Notes under the pieces: model-generated
Databases searched by the model: none
What the model was told of the DNA's origin: nothing
The model's input: only the letters and a program-made list of their open reading frames with translations
Program-made: the position numbers and the translations under genes
Shown here: piece by piece, positions 26,708-35,127 of the stretch
Numbering within the stretch: position 1 is the stretch's first letter
Layout: every line of letters starts with the position of its first letter
Assembly (NCBI GenBank): GCA_030535395.1
Contig: JAUNLK010000003.1
Location: 62,001-126,000, forward strand
DNA from: Tissierellia bacterium
GTDB taxonomy: Bacteria > Bacillota > Clostridia > Tissierellales > Peptoniphilaceae
Direction of reading: 5' to 3'
Length of the DNA: 64,000 bases

Positions 26708-27381
26708 CGATGGTCCTCAGAGACAAATTTGTAGCCCACCCCCCGGACGGTGACAATGAGGGAGCGGTAGTCCCCGATGGAGTTTCGGAGCATTTTCACA
26801 TGGGTGTCCACGGTGCGGTCGTCCCCGTAAAAGTCGTAGCCCCAGACCTGGCTCAACAGACGATCCCGGGAGAGGGCCACCCCCTCATTTTCCACCAAGT
26901 ACACCAAGAGATCGAACTCCTTGGGGGTGACATCCACCGCCGTGCCGTCCACCACCACTTCCCTGCCGTCCAGGTCAATGTGGAGGCCCTCAAAGTCGTA
27001 GGAGTGATGCTCCTGCTTCTGATTCCGCCTCCGGACAATGACATTGAGCCGGGCCATGAGCTCCTTGGGGGAAAAGGGCTTCACCACATAGTCGTCGATG
27101 CCAATTTCAAAGCCAAAGAGCTTGTCGTACTCCTCCCCTCGAGCGGAGAGCATGAGGACGGGGATGTCCTTCTCCTTTTTGATCTCCCGATAGGCGGAGA
27201 AGCCGTCCAGCCGGGGCATCATAATGTCCATGACAATGACATCGTAGTCGTTTTTTTTGCAAAGCTCCACGGCCTCCAAGCCATCGGAGGCCTCGGTTAC
27301 TTTGTGTCCTTCAAACTCCGCATAGGTGCGAATGACCTCGCGGATTTTTTTCTCGTCATCTACCACTAAAATTCGAAACAT
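26704..27381 (-). CDS. OmpR/PhoB-family response regulator
   Basis: A 225-residue protein: receiver domain (ILVVDDEKKIREVIRTYAEF, phosphoacceptor Asp in VIVMDIMMPRLDGF, VLMLSARGEEYDKL, DDYVVKPFSPKEL) and winged-helix DNA-binding domain (LTPKEFDLL-like VTPKEFDLLVYL, LLSQVWGYDFYGDDRTVDTH, VRGVGYKF). It pairs with the adjoining kinase. It begins 40 bases after phoR, so it may be co-transcribed with the pst-pho genes. Confidence 0.95.
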   Translation of the reverse strand: MFRILVVDDEKKIREVIRTYAEFEGHKVTEASDGLEAVELCKKNDYDVIVMDIMMPRLDGFSAYREIKKEKDIPVLMLSARGEEYDKLFGFEIGIDDYVVKPFSPKELMARLNVIVRRRNQKQEHHSYDFEGLHIDLDGREVVVDGTAVDVTPKEFDLLVYLVENEGVALSRDRLLSQVWGYDFYGDDRTVDTHVKMLRNSIGDYRSLIVTVRGVGYKFVSEDHR

Positions 27382-27421
27382 AGCTCACCTCTTCACTTTA
27401 GGGTAGCAAAAGCAAGTGAAT

Positions 27422-29128
27422 TTACTGTGAAAAACTGATGCCATTTTTTGGGAAGGTCAGCACAAAGGTGCTCCCCTCCCGAATTTGGCTCTCCAGGGAA
27501 ATGGTCCCCCGAAGGGATTCCACATTGTGCTTTACAATGGCCAACCCCAGGCCCGTGGACTGCTTGTTGATGGTGCGGGCGGGATCCACCATGTAGAAGC
27601 GCTCAAAGACCCTGCGCTGATCGTCGTAGCTGATGCCGATGCCCGTATCTGCAATGCTGATGGTGAAGCTGTCCTTCTGATCCTCGATTTTCACGTGGAT
27701 CCTCCCCCCCTGACGATTGTAGGCAATGGCATTGTCCACCAAATTGGACAACACCTCCCGAATGAGGGTGGGATGGGTGTAGAGCTTGGCGGGAATGGGG
27801 GCATCGATATTCACCGAGAGCTGCTTCTTGGCGATCTCCTGTTGATTGCCGCTGAAAATCTCCTCGGTCATGGAGCGAATGTCCACCAGGATGTACTCCT
27901 CAATGCGGTTTTTCTCATCCACCCGGCTCATGGAGATCACCGCATCAATGAGATCGAAGAGCTTCCCCGATTCCTCCAAAATGATCCCGGCAAAGCGCTG
28001 CTGGGTCTCACTGTCCATGGCCTGGGCGCTCATGAGCTCCGCATAGCCCCGAATACTGGTGAGGGGGGTCTTGAGCTCGTGGGTCACATTGGAGGTGAAC
28101 TCCTGGCGCTGGCGCTCCAGCATGGTGGCCTGGGTGTCGTCGATGAGGAGCATCATCATGCCGAAGAACTCATTGTCCTCGGTGAAGACGGGGTTGAAGT
28201 AGATCCTCAAAATCTTGTCGTCCAAGTCCACCTTCTTCACTGAGGCCTTGGCCGATTGGAAGGCCTCGGTGAAGGAGCGAATGAACTTTGGATCTCGACA
28301 GAGGTAGAGAAGGTCCTTGTACTGATAGTGAATGTGAATGGAGGCATTGACCAGTTTCACCGCCGAGGCATTGATATTGATGATTTTCCGGTCCTTGCCC
28401 ACCAAAATCACGCCCTCCTCCATATTGACAATCATATCGGAGAGGGCACTGAGCTGGCTGTTGAGGCGGTCAATGTCCTTTTTGATGATGCTGGTCTCGT
28501 AGCGGAGGGGCTCCTCAAACTCCTTGAACTTGGCATTCATGTCCAAAGTGATCTCGGGATTCTTCACATACTTTCGAATGGAGTGAAGGAGATAGAGGGT
28601 CTGGGCCTTCTGCCGCTGGGACCAGTGGGTGTGAACCCCAAAGATGAAGAGGCCGCCAAAGACCGTGGCCATGAGAAAAATGGGCAGATAGTCCCCCACA
28701 TAGTCCCAGATGGTCTCCGGCTCCCAGTAGACGACGAGGTAGTTTCCCCCATTGAGGCGGGTCCCCTCCAAATAGGCCACTTCCCCCTCAGAGTAGGGGA
28801 TCTCCATTTGATGCACCCCGGGGCTCAGGCCCGCGCCGTCCAAGACCCCCTCCATGGCGTCGATGGTGTCCTGGTGGAGATTGGTGTGAATGAGGTCCAT
28901 GTCCCTGCTGTAGAGGGCGTAGCGATTCCCCAGTTCGTCCAGGCGGGGATACAGCCCCTCCCCTCCCCCCGACTTCTCCGCTCCATTGAAGGCGAGACGT
29001 AGACCTTCCATTCTTTCCTCGTTAAAACGAATCCCTCGATTGTATCCATCGAGGGAAGCGGAGATTAAAAAGATAAGGGATATGAGGCCACTGAGGATCA
29101 TGGAAAGGGCCAGGGCTCTGCGACTCAC
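27422..29128 (-). CDS. phoR: PhoR-type sensor histidine kinase
   Basis: A 568-residue kinase with a transmembrane segment near the N-terminus, an extracytoplasmic region, a second transmembrane segment (YLPIFLMATVFGGLFIFGV), a PAS domain (MEEGVILVGKDRKIININASA) and a kinase core with SNVTHELKTPLTSIRGYAEL, LVDNAIAYN, IADTGIGI and STGLGLAIVKHNVE. The GTG start forms a GTGA overlap with the phoB stop codon. Its place directly after pst, phoU and the regulator supports the phosphate sensor role. Confidence 0.9.
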   Translation of the reverse strand: MSRRALALSMILSGLISLIFLISASLDGYNRGIRFNEERMEGLRLAFNGAEKSGGGEGLYPRLDELGNRYALYSRDMDLIHTNLHQDTIDAMEGVLDGAGLSPGVHQMEIPYSEGEVAYLEGTRLNGGNYLVVYWEPETIWDYVGDYLPIFLMATVFGGLFIFGVHTHWSQRQKAQTLYLLHSIRKYVKNPEITLDMNAKFKEFEEPLRYETSIIKKDIDRLNSQLSALSDMIVNMEEGVILVGKDRKIININASAVKLVNASIHIHYQYKDLLYLCRDPKFIRSFTEAFQSAKASVKKVDLDDKILRIYFNPVFTEDNEFFGMMMLLIDDTQATMLERQRQEFTSNVTHELKTPLTSIRGYAELMSAQAMDSETQQRFAGIILEESGKLFDLIDAVISMSRVDEKNRIEEYILVDIRSMTEEIFSGNQQEIAKKQLSVNIDAPIPAKLYTHPTLIREVLSNLVDNAIAYNRQGGRIHVKIEDQKDSFTISIADTGIGISYDDQRRVFERFYMVDPARTINKQSTGLGLAIVKHNVESLRGTISLESQIREGSTFVLTFPKNGISFSQ

Positions 29129-29802
29129 GACTTGGTGCCCACCTTGTAGCCAATATTTCGAATCGTCTCAATTAAGTAGGCCCGGTCCCCCAGTTTTTGG
29201 CGCAGAGAGGCGATGTGCACATCCACCGTTCTGGACTCTCCCTCAAAGTCATAGCCCCACACATGGGACATGATCTTGTCCCGATTGAGGACGATGTTCT
29301 TGTTTTGGAAGAGATAGAGGAGGAGCTCAAATTCCTTATAGGTGAGATTGACATCCTCGCCGTCCACGGTGACGGTCCGCTGCTGATTGTCGATGATGAC
29401 ATCGTCAATGACAATGCTGTCTCCCCGAATCCTCCCGGGCTTGGAGCGGCGCAGCACCGCCTTCACCCGGGCAATGAGCTCCAGGACACTGAAGGGCTTG
29501 GTGATGTAGTCGTCGGCCCCTCGATCCAGTCCCATAATCTTGTCCAGCTCCGAGGACTTGGCCGTGAGCATGATCACGGGAATGTCCTCATAGCGGACGT
29601 CCTTGCGGATTTGGTCCAAAATTTCCAGGCCATTTTCCCCGGGGAGCATGATGTCCAAGAGGATCAGAGAGGGGATTTCCTTGGACATGGCTCGAAAGAG
29701 CTCCTCGGAGTTTTCAAAGCCCTGAACTTCCTGATCGTTGTTTTTTAAGGCGTAAACTATGAGATCCCGAATATTTGCCTCGTCCTCGACACAGTAAATC
29801 AT
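29125..29802 (-). CDS. phoB: Phosphate-regulon response regulator
   Basis: A 225-residue OmpR-family regulator: YCVEDEANIRDLIVYAL, LILLDIMLPGENGLEIL (phosphoacceptor Asp), VIMLTAKSSELDKI, DDYITKPFSVLEL, then a winged helix with LTYKEFELLLYLF and IRNIGYKVG. It should bind the 11-bp-spaced TTTACA repeats upstream of pstS (34358-34390). It overlaps phoU and phoR by 4 bases each. It could equally be called phoP in Bacillus nomenclature. Confidence 0.92.
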   Translation of the reverse strand: MIYCVEDEANIRDLIVYALKNNDQEVQGFENSEELFRAMSKEIPSLILLDIMLPGENGLEILDQIRKDVRYEDIPVIMLTAKSSELDKIMGLDRGADDYITKPFSVLELIARVKAVLRRSKPGRIRGDSIVIDDVIIDNQQRTVTVDGEDVNLTYKEFELLLYLFQNKNIVLNRDKIMSHVWGYDFEGESRTVDVHIASLRQKLGDRAYLIETIRNIGYKVGTKS

Positions 29803-30476
29803 GTCGTCGCACCGGACTTACGGGAGGCCTCGTAGTCGTCGTGCTGGCCGGTAATGGAGTAGATGACCCACTGGGCAATATTTTCCGCGTGGTCCCCCAC
29901 CCGCTCCAGATACTTGGCAATTTGCAGAAGATCCAGGAGCTCTTCCTCGTTGCCCTTGGATTCCTTCACCGAATCGATGATGAAACTGCGGCAGTCCCTG
30001 TACAGGGCGTCCACCACATCGTCGTGATTGATGCACTTGTGGGCCAGGTCCTCATCCTTGGTGATGAAGGCGTCCACGGCCATTTTAATCATGGAGGCAG
30101 CTTCATCGTACATCTTCTTAATGAGATTGATCTCCACACTGAGGGGCTCCGGAGGAAGGGTCAGGGAAATCTCGCAGATGTCCTGGGCGTGGTCCCCAAT
30201 GCGGCCCAAATCGGTGACGATTTTCAGAGCCGAGGAGATGAAGCGCAAGTCCCCTGCCACCGGCTGCTGGCGGAGGAGGAGGCTGATGCTCAAATCCTCA
30301 ATTTTTCGCTCCATTTCATCCACCCTGCGGTCCTCCAGAACCACATCCAGGGCCTTGTCCGTGTCCCGGTGCTCCAGGGCATCCAGGGCATTGGCAATGG
30401 CCCGCTCGATCATGGCCCCCATCTCAATGAGGAGGGTGTTGAGTTCATTTAATTCTTCATCGTATAGTTTCCGCAT
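29799..30476 (-). CDS. phoU: Phosphate signalling protein PhoU
   Basis: A 225-residue all-helical protein with two PhoU repeats (MGAMIERAIANALDALEHRD with EDRRVDEMERKIEDL; and a second with KYLERVGDHAENIAQWV). The E/D-xx-R-IGDHA motifs (RIGDHAQDI, RVGDHAENI) bind metals. PhoU links the Pst transporter to the sensor kinase and represses the Pho response in high phosphate. It follows pstB by 30 bases. Confidence 0.96.
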   Translation of the reverse strand: MRKLYDEELNELNTLLIEMGAMIERAIANALDALEHRDTDKALDVVLEDRRVDEMERKIEDLSISLLLRQQPVAGDLRFISSALKIVTDLGRIGDHAQDICEISLTLPPEPLSVEINLIKKMYDEAASMIKMAVDAFITKDEDLAHKCINHDDVVDALYRDCRSFIIDSVKESKGNEEELLDLLQIAKYLERVGDHAENIAQWVIYSITGQHDDYEASRKSGATT

Positions 30477-30506
30477 AGAAACCCCCTTTCTATTCTTAAT
30501 TATACA

Positions 30507-31454
30507 TCAACCAAAACGACCGGTGATGTATTCTTCCGTTCTGCGGTCCTTGGGGCTGCCGAAGAGCTGCTCGGTCTCCTCGTACTCAATGACTTCCCCC
30601 ACCAGGAAGAAGGCCGTCATATCGCTGACCCGGGTGGCCTGTTGCATATTGTGGGTTACGATGACAATGGTGTAGTCCTTCTTGAGTTCCTGAACCAGTT
30701 CTTCAATTTTCAAAGTGGAAATGGGGTCCAGAGCGGAGGTGGGCTCGTCCATAAGCAGCACCTCAGGCTCCACGGCCAGGGCCCGGGCAATGCAGATCCG
30801 CTGCTGTTGTCCCCCGGAGACTTCCGTGGCCTTTCTGGAGAGATTGTCCTTTACCTCGTCCCAGATGGCGGCGCCGCGGAGGGAGCGCTCCACAATTTCA
30901 TCCAGCTGAGCCTTGTTCTTGATGCCGTGGGTTCTGGGTCCAAAGGCAATATTGTCGTAGATGGACATGGGGAAGGGGTTGGGCTGTTGGAAGACCATGC
31001 CCACGTCCTTGCGGAGCTTGTTGACATCGTAGTTTTTGTCGTAGATGTCCCGGCCGTCCACAGTCATTCTGCCCTCAATGCGCACGCCCTCCACCAGGTC
31101 GTTCATCCGGTTGAAGCAGCGGAGCATGGTGGACTTACCGCAGCCCGATGGGCCGATGAAGGCAGTGACCCTGTTGGCGGGAATGTCCAAATTGATTCCC
31201 TTGAGGGCCTGGAAGTCATCGTACCAGAGCTTCACATCCTCCACCAAGATCTTGGTCTTTGTGGGGCCCTGATCCTTCGTGGATTTCTTTTCCCCGGTGC
31301 TGGCTTCATTTAAAAAATCTGCGGCGAATTGCTTTTCTTCAGCTTGATTGTTCATATGGATCGCTTCTTTTTCCTCAATTTGATTGTCTTCCACAGGGGA
31401 AGAGGTGTCGGTTTTTTTCAAAGCTACATCCTCCCTAGCTTTCAGTTTTTCCAC
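30507..31454 (-). CDS. pstB: Phosphate ABC transporter ATP-binding protein, with N-terminal extension
   Basis: Residues from about 66 onward form a normal PstB: Walker [25 protein letters not shown], signature SGGQQQR, Walker [15 protein letters not shown]. Before it are about 65 polar, charged residues not usual in PstB (about 250 residues). The start is uncertain: GTG at 31454 (overlapping the pstA stop, with GAGGA upstream), TTG at 31421 (after GGGAGG, good spacing) and ATG at 31355 are all in frame. It energises phosphate import with PstA and PstC. Confidence 0.95.
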   Translation of the reverse strand: MEKLKAREDVALKKTDTSSPVEDNQIEEKEAIHMNNQAEEKQFAADFLNEASTGEKKSTKDQGPTKTKILVEDVKLWYDDFQALKGINLDIPANRVTAFIGPSGCGKSTMLRCFNRMNDLVEGVRIEGRMTVDGRDIYDKNYDVNKLRKDVGMVFQQPNPFPMSIYDNIAFGPRTHGIKNKAQLDEIVERSLRGAAIWDEVKDNLSRKATEVSGGQQQRICIARALAVEPEVLLMDEPTSALDPISTLKIEELVQELKKDYTIVIVTHNMQQATRVSDMTAFFLVGEVIEYEETEQLFGSPKDRRTEEYITGRFG

Positions 31455-32272
31455 TACGCTTCCTCGCCTTCAACGAATTTGTGACTGATGAATGTACTGA
31501 TTCCGTTAATGATTAAAGTCACCAAAATTAGGACAAAACCAGTGGCAAAGGCCTGGTCCACATAGAGGCCCTCAGTGGAGAGCATGTACATGTGCAGGGC
31601 CAGGGTACGACTGGATCCCAGGAGGGACTTGGGGGCATCGGTGGCAGTACCCAGGGTGAAGATGAGGGCTGCCGTTTCCCCAACGCTGCGGCCGATGGCC
31701 AGAATGATCCCCGAGAGAATCCCCGGCACGGCCACGGGAAGGACCACCCTAAAGATGGTGCGGAGCTTCCCCGCCCCCAGGGCAAAGGAGCCGTGGCGGA
31801 GGGAGTCGTCCACTGCAATGAGGGCCTCCTCCGTGGAGCGGATGATGAGGGGTAGCACCATTATGGAGAGGGTGAAGACCCCGGAGAGAATGGAAAAGCC
31901 CAGGTGCAGGGTGATGGAGAAAAAGAGCATCCCAAAGAGACCGTAGATAATGGAGGGAATCCCCGCCAAAGTCTCCGTGGCCAGGCGAATGACATCCACC
32001 ACTTTGCTCCCCTTCTTGGCGTACTCCACCAGGTAGAAGCCGGTGAACACCCCAATGGGGGTGGCGATGAGGAGGCTCAAAATGACCACAATGAAGGTGG
32101 AAACAATGGAGCGCATCATGGACACATTATCGGAATTGTACTCCCATTTAAAGAGCTCCGGAGTGAGATTGGGAATCCCCCGGAAGGCCAAATACAGAAT
32201 GATCAGTACCAGGGTACCGATGGTCACAAAGGCGGACAATTTAATAATTGCTCGCATTACTTTACTACCCAT
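31454..32272 (-). CDS. pstA: Phosphate ABC transporter permease PstA
   Basis: A 272-residue polytopic protein with the permease motif region [35 protein letters not shown] and [19 protein letters not shown] (EAA-type coupling loop). It forms the channel with PstC. It overlaps pstC by one base, and pstB also begins at its last base. Confidence 0.96.
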   Translation of the reverse strand: MGSKVMRAIIKLSAFVTIGTLVLIILYLAFRGIPNLTPELFKWEYNSDNVSMMRSIVSTFIVVILSLLIATPIGVFTGFYLVEYAKKGSKVVDVIRLATETLAGIPSIIYGLFGMLFFSITLHLGFSILSGVFTLSIMVLPLIIRSTEEALIAVDDSLRHGSFALGAGKLRTIFRVVLPVAVPGILSGIILAIGRSVGETAALIFTLGTATDAPKSLLGSSRTLALHMYMLSTEGLYVDQAFATGFVLILVTLIINGISTFISHKFVEGEEA

Positions 32273-33153
32273 TAGTTCATCCTCTCTTTCACAACACTAA
32301 AGGCCAGATTAATGAGCAGGATAAATACGAAGAGCACGGCACCGGTGGCAATGAGGGCCTCCCGGTGATCTCCTGCAGCATAGGCCATGTCCAGGACGAT
32401 ATTGGCCGTCATGGTACGGACCCCCTGGGTGATGGAAGAGGGCATGCGGGCCTGGTTGCCGGCCACCATAATTACGGCCATGGTCTCCCCAATGGAGCGG
32501 CCAATGCCCAGGATGACTGCGGCCAGAATCCCGGATTTGGCAGCGGGGACCACCACTTTCATAATGCTCCGCTCCTGAGTGGCACCCAGGGCCACGGCTC
32601 CCCGGTAGTACTCCCCGGGGACGGAGCGAATGGAGGACTCGGAAAGACCAATGACGGTGGGCAGAATCATAATGCCCAAGAGGACCGATGCGGTGAAGAT
32701 GTTCATCCCCGTGCCGCCCCACCAGCTGCGAACCACGGGCACCATGACCATGAGGCCAAAGAAGCCGTAGACAATGGAGGGGATCCCGGCCATGAGGTTC
32801 ACGGCGGGCTTCACAATTTTATAGAGCTTGGGGGGGCAGTAATAGGACAGATAAATTGCGGTAAATAGACCAATGGGCACCCCAATGATGAGGGACCCCA
32901 GAGTGATGATGAGAGAGCCCACCAACATGGGCAGAATCCCAAAACTGGGGGGACGAGCCGTGGGCAGCCAGTTGGACTTCAATACAAAATTTCCCAGGCC
33001 ATATTTGGCGATAAAGGGAACACCATTACTAAAGATGAAGTAACAGATGACAATGATGGAGATAATCGACATCAGAGAAGAGATGAGGAAGATGATCTCC
33101 ATAAATTTCTCAAAAGCCTTGGATTTCATATACGCCTCCTTATTTAACCACAT
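32272..33153 (-). CDS. pstC: Phosphate ABC transporter permease PstC
   Basis: A 293-residue permease with six or so hydrophobic segments, AGIPSIVYGFFGLMVMVP and AVILGIGRSIGETMAVIMVAG. The ATG at 33153 follows AAGGAGGCGTAT; an upstream in-frame ATG is not available. It lies after the intergenic terminator that follows pstS, so it is probably made at a lower level than PstS. Confidence 0.96.
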   Translation of the reverse strand: MWLNKEAYMKSKAFEKFMEIIFLISSLMSIISIIVICYFIFSNGVPFIAKYGLGNFVLKSNWLPTARPPSFGILPMLVGSLIITLGSLIIGVPIGLFTAIYLSYYCPPKLYKIVKPAVNLMAGIPSIVYGFFGLMVMVPVVRSWWGGTGMNIFTASVLLGIMILPTVIGLSESSIRSVPGEYYRGAVALGATQERSIMKVVVPAAKSGILAAVILGIGRSIGETMAVIMVAGNQARMPSSITQGVRTMTANIVLDMAYAAGDHREALIATGAVLFVFILLINLAFSVVKERMN

Positions 33154-33214
33154 GAATTGTACCAGTACTTAATCAACATTATTTACTGATATTGTAATGA
33201 ACATGTAAATACAT

Positions 33215-33242
33215 AAAAAATACCCCGCATTTGCGGGGTATT
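33215..33242 (-). terminator. Attenuating terminator between pstS and pstC
   Basis: ATACCCCGCA and TGCGGGGTAT form a perfect stem, followed on the minus strand by TTTTTT. Partial termination here would give more PstS than permease, as is usual in pst operons. Confidence 0.9.
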
Positions 33243-33270
33243 CCCTCAGATACAATTCTGTGGGGAAGAG

Positions 33271-34215
33271 TTATTGTACTTCAGCCCAGTCGGTGGTGGT
33301 GCCGTTGAAGAGGTTCTTGATTTGATCAAGGGTCAGGTCTTCAATGGGGTTTTCGGTGTTTACGATAACAGCAATGCCGTCCAGGGCCAGGATGTACTGC
33401 TCCAGACCTTCAGCTTCTTCTTCAGCCTTCAGTTCACGGGAAGCCATACCGATTTGAGCGGTACCTTCAATGGCAGCGGTGATCCCAGCGGTGGAACCGT
33501 TGGATTGGATTTGAATGTCGGCATTGGGGTTGTGCGCCTTGTAAGCTTCAGCAACTTTTTCCATGAGGGGAGTTACGGAAGTGGAACCAGCAATGGCCAG
33601 TTGACCGCTTACATCGGCGGGGGTGTATTCGCCACCCTCTTGAGGTACATAGCCCTCTTCAGCAGCGATATCTTGAGCTTCCTTGGAAGCAACGAATTTC
33701 AGGAAGTCTTCAGCTACGGAACCAGCTTCGGGAGCACCCTTGGTTACCAAGAGGAAGGGACGAGCCACGGGATAGGAGCCGTCGGTTACAGTTTCAGCGG
33801 AGGCTTCAGCGCCCTCTACTTTAACTGCCTTTACAGTGTCGTTCAAGGAACCCAGGGAGATGTAACCTACAGCGGCGGGGTTACCGGCAACGGTGGTCAT
33901 TACGTTGTTGGTGGAGTTTTGAACTGCAGCGTCAGCAGTGGTGGTGTCCACTTCTTGACCATTTTGGTCTTCCAGAAGACCTACGATTTCGGTGAAGGCA
34001 CCGCGGGTACCGGAACCATCTTCACGGGTAATAACAGCAACTTCCCCAAGCTCTACATCAGCACCGGCATCGGCTTCGGGAGCATTTGCATTTACATTGT
34101 TTGCTGGTTCGTTATTTGCAGGTTCTGCGCCATTTCCGCCATTTCCACAGGCGGCCAGAGTACCAAAGGCCACTACGCAAAGAGCCAGGCTACCAGCGAT
34201 TTTCTTCAGATTCAT
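33271..34215 (-). CDS. pstS: Phosphate-binding lipoprotein PstS
   Basis: A 314-residue protein with a lipoprotein signal (MNLKKIAGSL, lipobox LAAC, Cys23), an Ala/Asn/Glu-rich linker, and a PstS-type binding fold: TREDGSGTRGAFTEIVG and, nearer the C-terminus, QLAIAGSTSVTPLMEKVAEAY, with NGSTAGITAAIEGTAQIGMASREL. The order is unusual: the segment normally at the N-terminus of PstS (AGSTSVTP) lies in the second half, so the protein looks circularly permuted relative to E. coli PstS. Codon use is richer in GCA/GCT than in neighbouring genes, as expected for high expression. Confidence 0.93.
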   Translation of the reverse strand: MNLKKIAGSLALCVVAFGTLAACGNGGNGAEPANNEPANNVNANAPEADAGADVELGEVAVITREDGSGTRGAFTEIVGLLEDQNGQEVDTTTADAAVQNSTNNVMTTVAGNPAAVGYISLGSLNDTVKAVKVEGAEASAETVTDGSYPVARPFLLVTKGAPEAGSVAEDFLKFVASKEAQDIAAEEGYVPQEGGEYTPADVSGQLAIAGSTSVTPLMEKVAEAYKAHNPNADIQIQSNGSTAGITAAIEGTAQIGMASRELKAEEEAEGLEQYILALDGIAVIVNTENPIEDLTLDQIKNLFNGTTTDWAEVQ

Positions 34216-34293
34216 TCAATTACCTCCTACGTCATGATCTAACCATGACCCATATGCTCTATGAAAATCTTACAACTCGATAATAGGTGAACC

Positions 34294-34390
34294 GTGTAAA
34301 GTTCATAGATGGGACTGTGTAAAGTTCTTTAAGTAGAAGGTGAATGTTCCGTGAAATTGTAAGGACTTTGTAAAGGCAATGTAAAAGAGG
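34294..34390 (-). promoter_or_regulatory. Putative Pho-box array upstream of pstS
   Basis: Three TTTACA-like repeats lie at exact 11-base spacing on the minus strand (plus-strand TGTAAGG, TGTAAAG, TGTAAAA starting at 34358, 34369 and 34380). Two further GTGTAAAGTTC copies lie at 34294-34304 and 34317-34327. PhoP/PhoB-type regulators bind 6-7 bp direct repeats at 11-base period, so this fits the adjacent phoB. Confidence 0.7.
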
Positions 34391-34405
34391 GGCCTCGGCC
34401 CCTCT
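34386..34405 (-). terminator. Terminator after the glutathione peroxidase gene
   Basis: AGAGGGGCC and GGCCCCTCT form a perfect 9-bp stem with a 2-nt loop, followed on the minus strand by TTTTACA. The U-tract is at the same time the first Pho-box repeat. Confidence 0.75.
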
Positions 34406-34410
34406 CATCT

Positions 34411-34872
34411 CTATATCAATTCATCGATGTCGTCCACCAGGTCCCGGGGATCCACCTTGGACAGATAGTGACCCACCACGGCTCCGTCCCGGTCCAGGAG
34501 ATATTTCTCGAAATTCCAGCGAATATCGTCGCCATCGTAGTCCCTCAGGGCCTTGAAAATGGGGTGGATCTCCTCCCCCACCACCTGAGTCTTGGCAAAT
34601 AAGGGGAAACGCACACCAAAGTTCTCCACGGCAAAATCGTATATTTCCTCATTACTTCCCGGTTCCTGGCCCCCAAACTGATTGCTGGGGAAGGCCAAAA
34701 TTTCAAAACCGTCGTCGTGAAATCTCTCATGAAGCCGCCTGAGACCTTCGTACTGATGGGTGTAGCCACATTCACTGGCCACATTGACGATGAGTAGCAC
34801 CTGACCTCTGTAGTCGGAAAGCGATTTTACCTCACCTTTAATGTCCATAGCTTGCAGCGATAGTAGATCCAT
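34411..34872 (-). CDS. Glutathione peroxidase family protein, single cysteine
   Basis: A 153-residue thioredoxin-fold peroxidase. The catalytic tetrad is present: Cys35 (NVASECGYTHQYEGL), Gln69 (NQFGGQEP), Trp119 and Asn120 (RWNFEK). The usual FPCNQF cysteine is a serine (FPSNQF), and no other cysteine exists, so the resolving cysteine of thioredoxin-dependent 2-Cys members is absent. It must be recycled by an external thiol. It probably removes organic hydroperoxides in this anaerobe. It is divergent from the peroxiredoxin gene. Confidence 0.93.
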   Translation of the reverse strand: MDLLSLQAMDIKGEVKSLSDYRGQVLLIVNVASECGYTHQYEGLRRLHERFHDDGFEILAFPSNQFGGQEPGSNEEIYDFAVENFGVRFPLFAKTQVVGEEIHPIFKALRDYDGDDIRWNFEKYLLDRDGAVVGHYLSKVDPRDLVDDIDELI

Positions 34873-34975
34873 GAAATCCCCCCTTTTGGCCTATTATAAA
34901 GGAAGAATTCAATTTTCTCAACGGTTCCGACATCCTTTTCCCATGGAAGCTGCCTGTAATTTATGAAAACTTCCC

Positions 34976-35112
34976 CGGAAAATCTCCCGACCTTCAGGGG
35001 GACGGGATGGAATTTTTCCAAGGTGGAACCTGCGGGGGATAAAAAAATCCCCTTTTGGGATATATATAAAAGGAGAACTCTATGTAGAAAAGCGCCTCTC
35101 AACGGAGAGGCA
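34976..35112 (+). promoter_or_regulatory. Structured leader of the peroxiredoxin gene with a start-stop codon pair
   Basis: In order: an imperfect long stem (34976-35029); GGGGAT/ATCCCC (35035-35052) which shares its 3' arm with the alternative stem ATCCC/GGGAT (35047-35061); AAAGGAG followed six bases later by ATGTAG (35082-35087), a start codon immediately followed by a stop; and the hairpin GCCTCTC/GAGAGGC (35094-35111). The real ribosome binding site AAAGGA lies just after it. Regulation is inferred. Confidence 0.45.
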
Positions 35113-35127
35113 CGGAAAGGAATGTCT

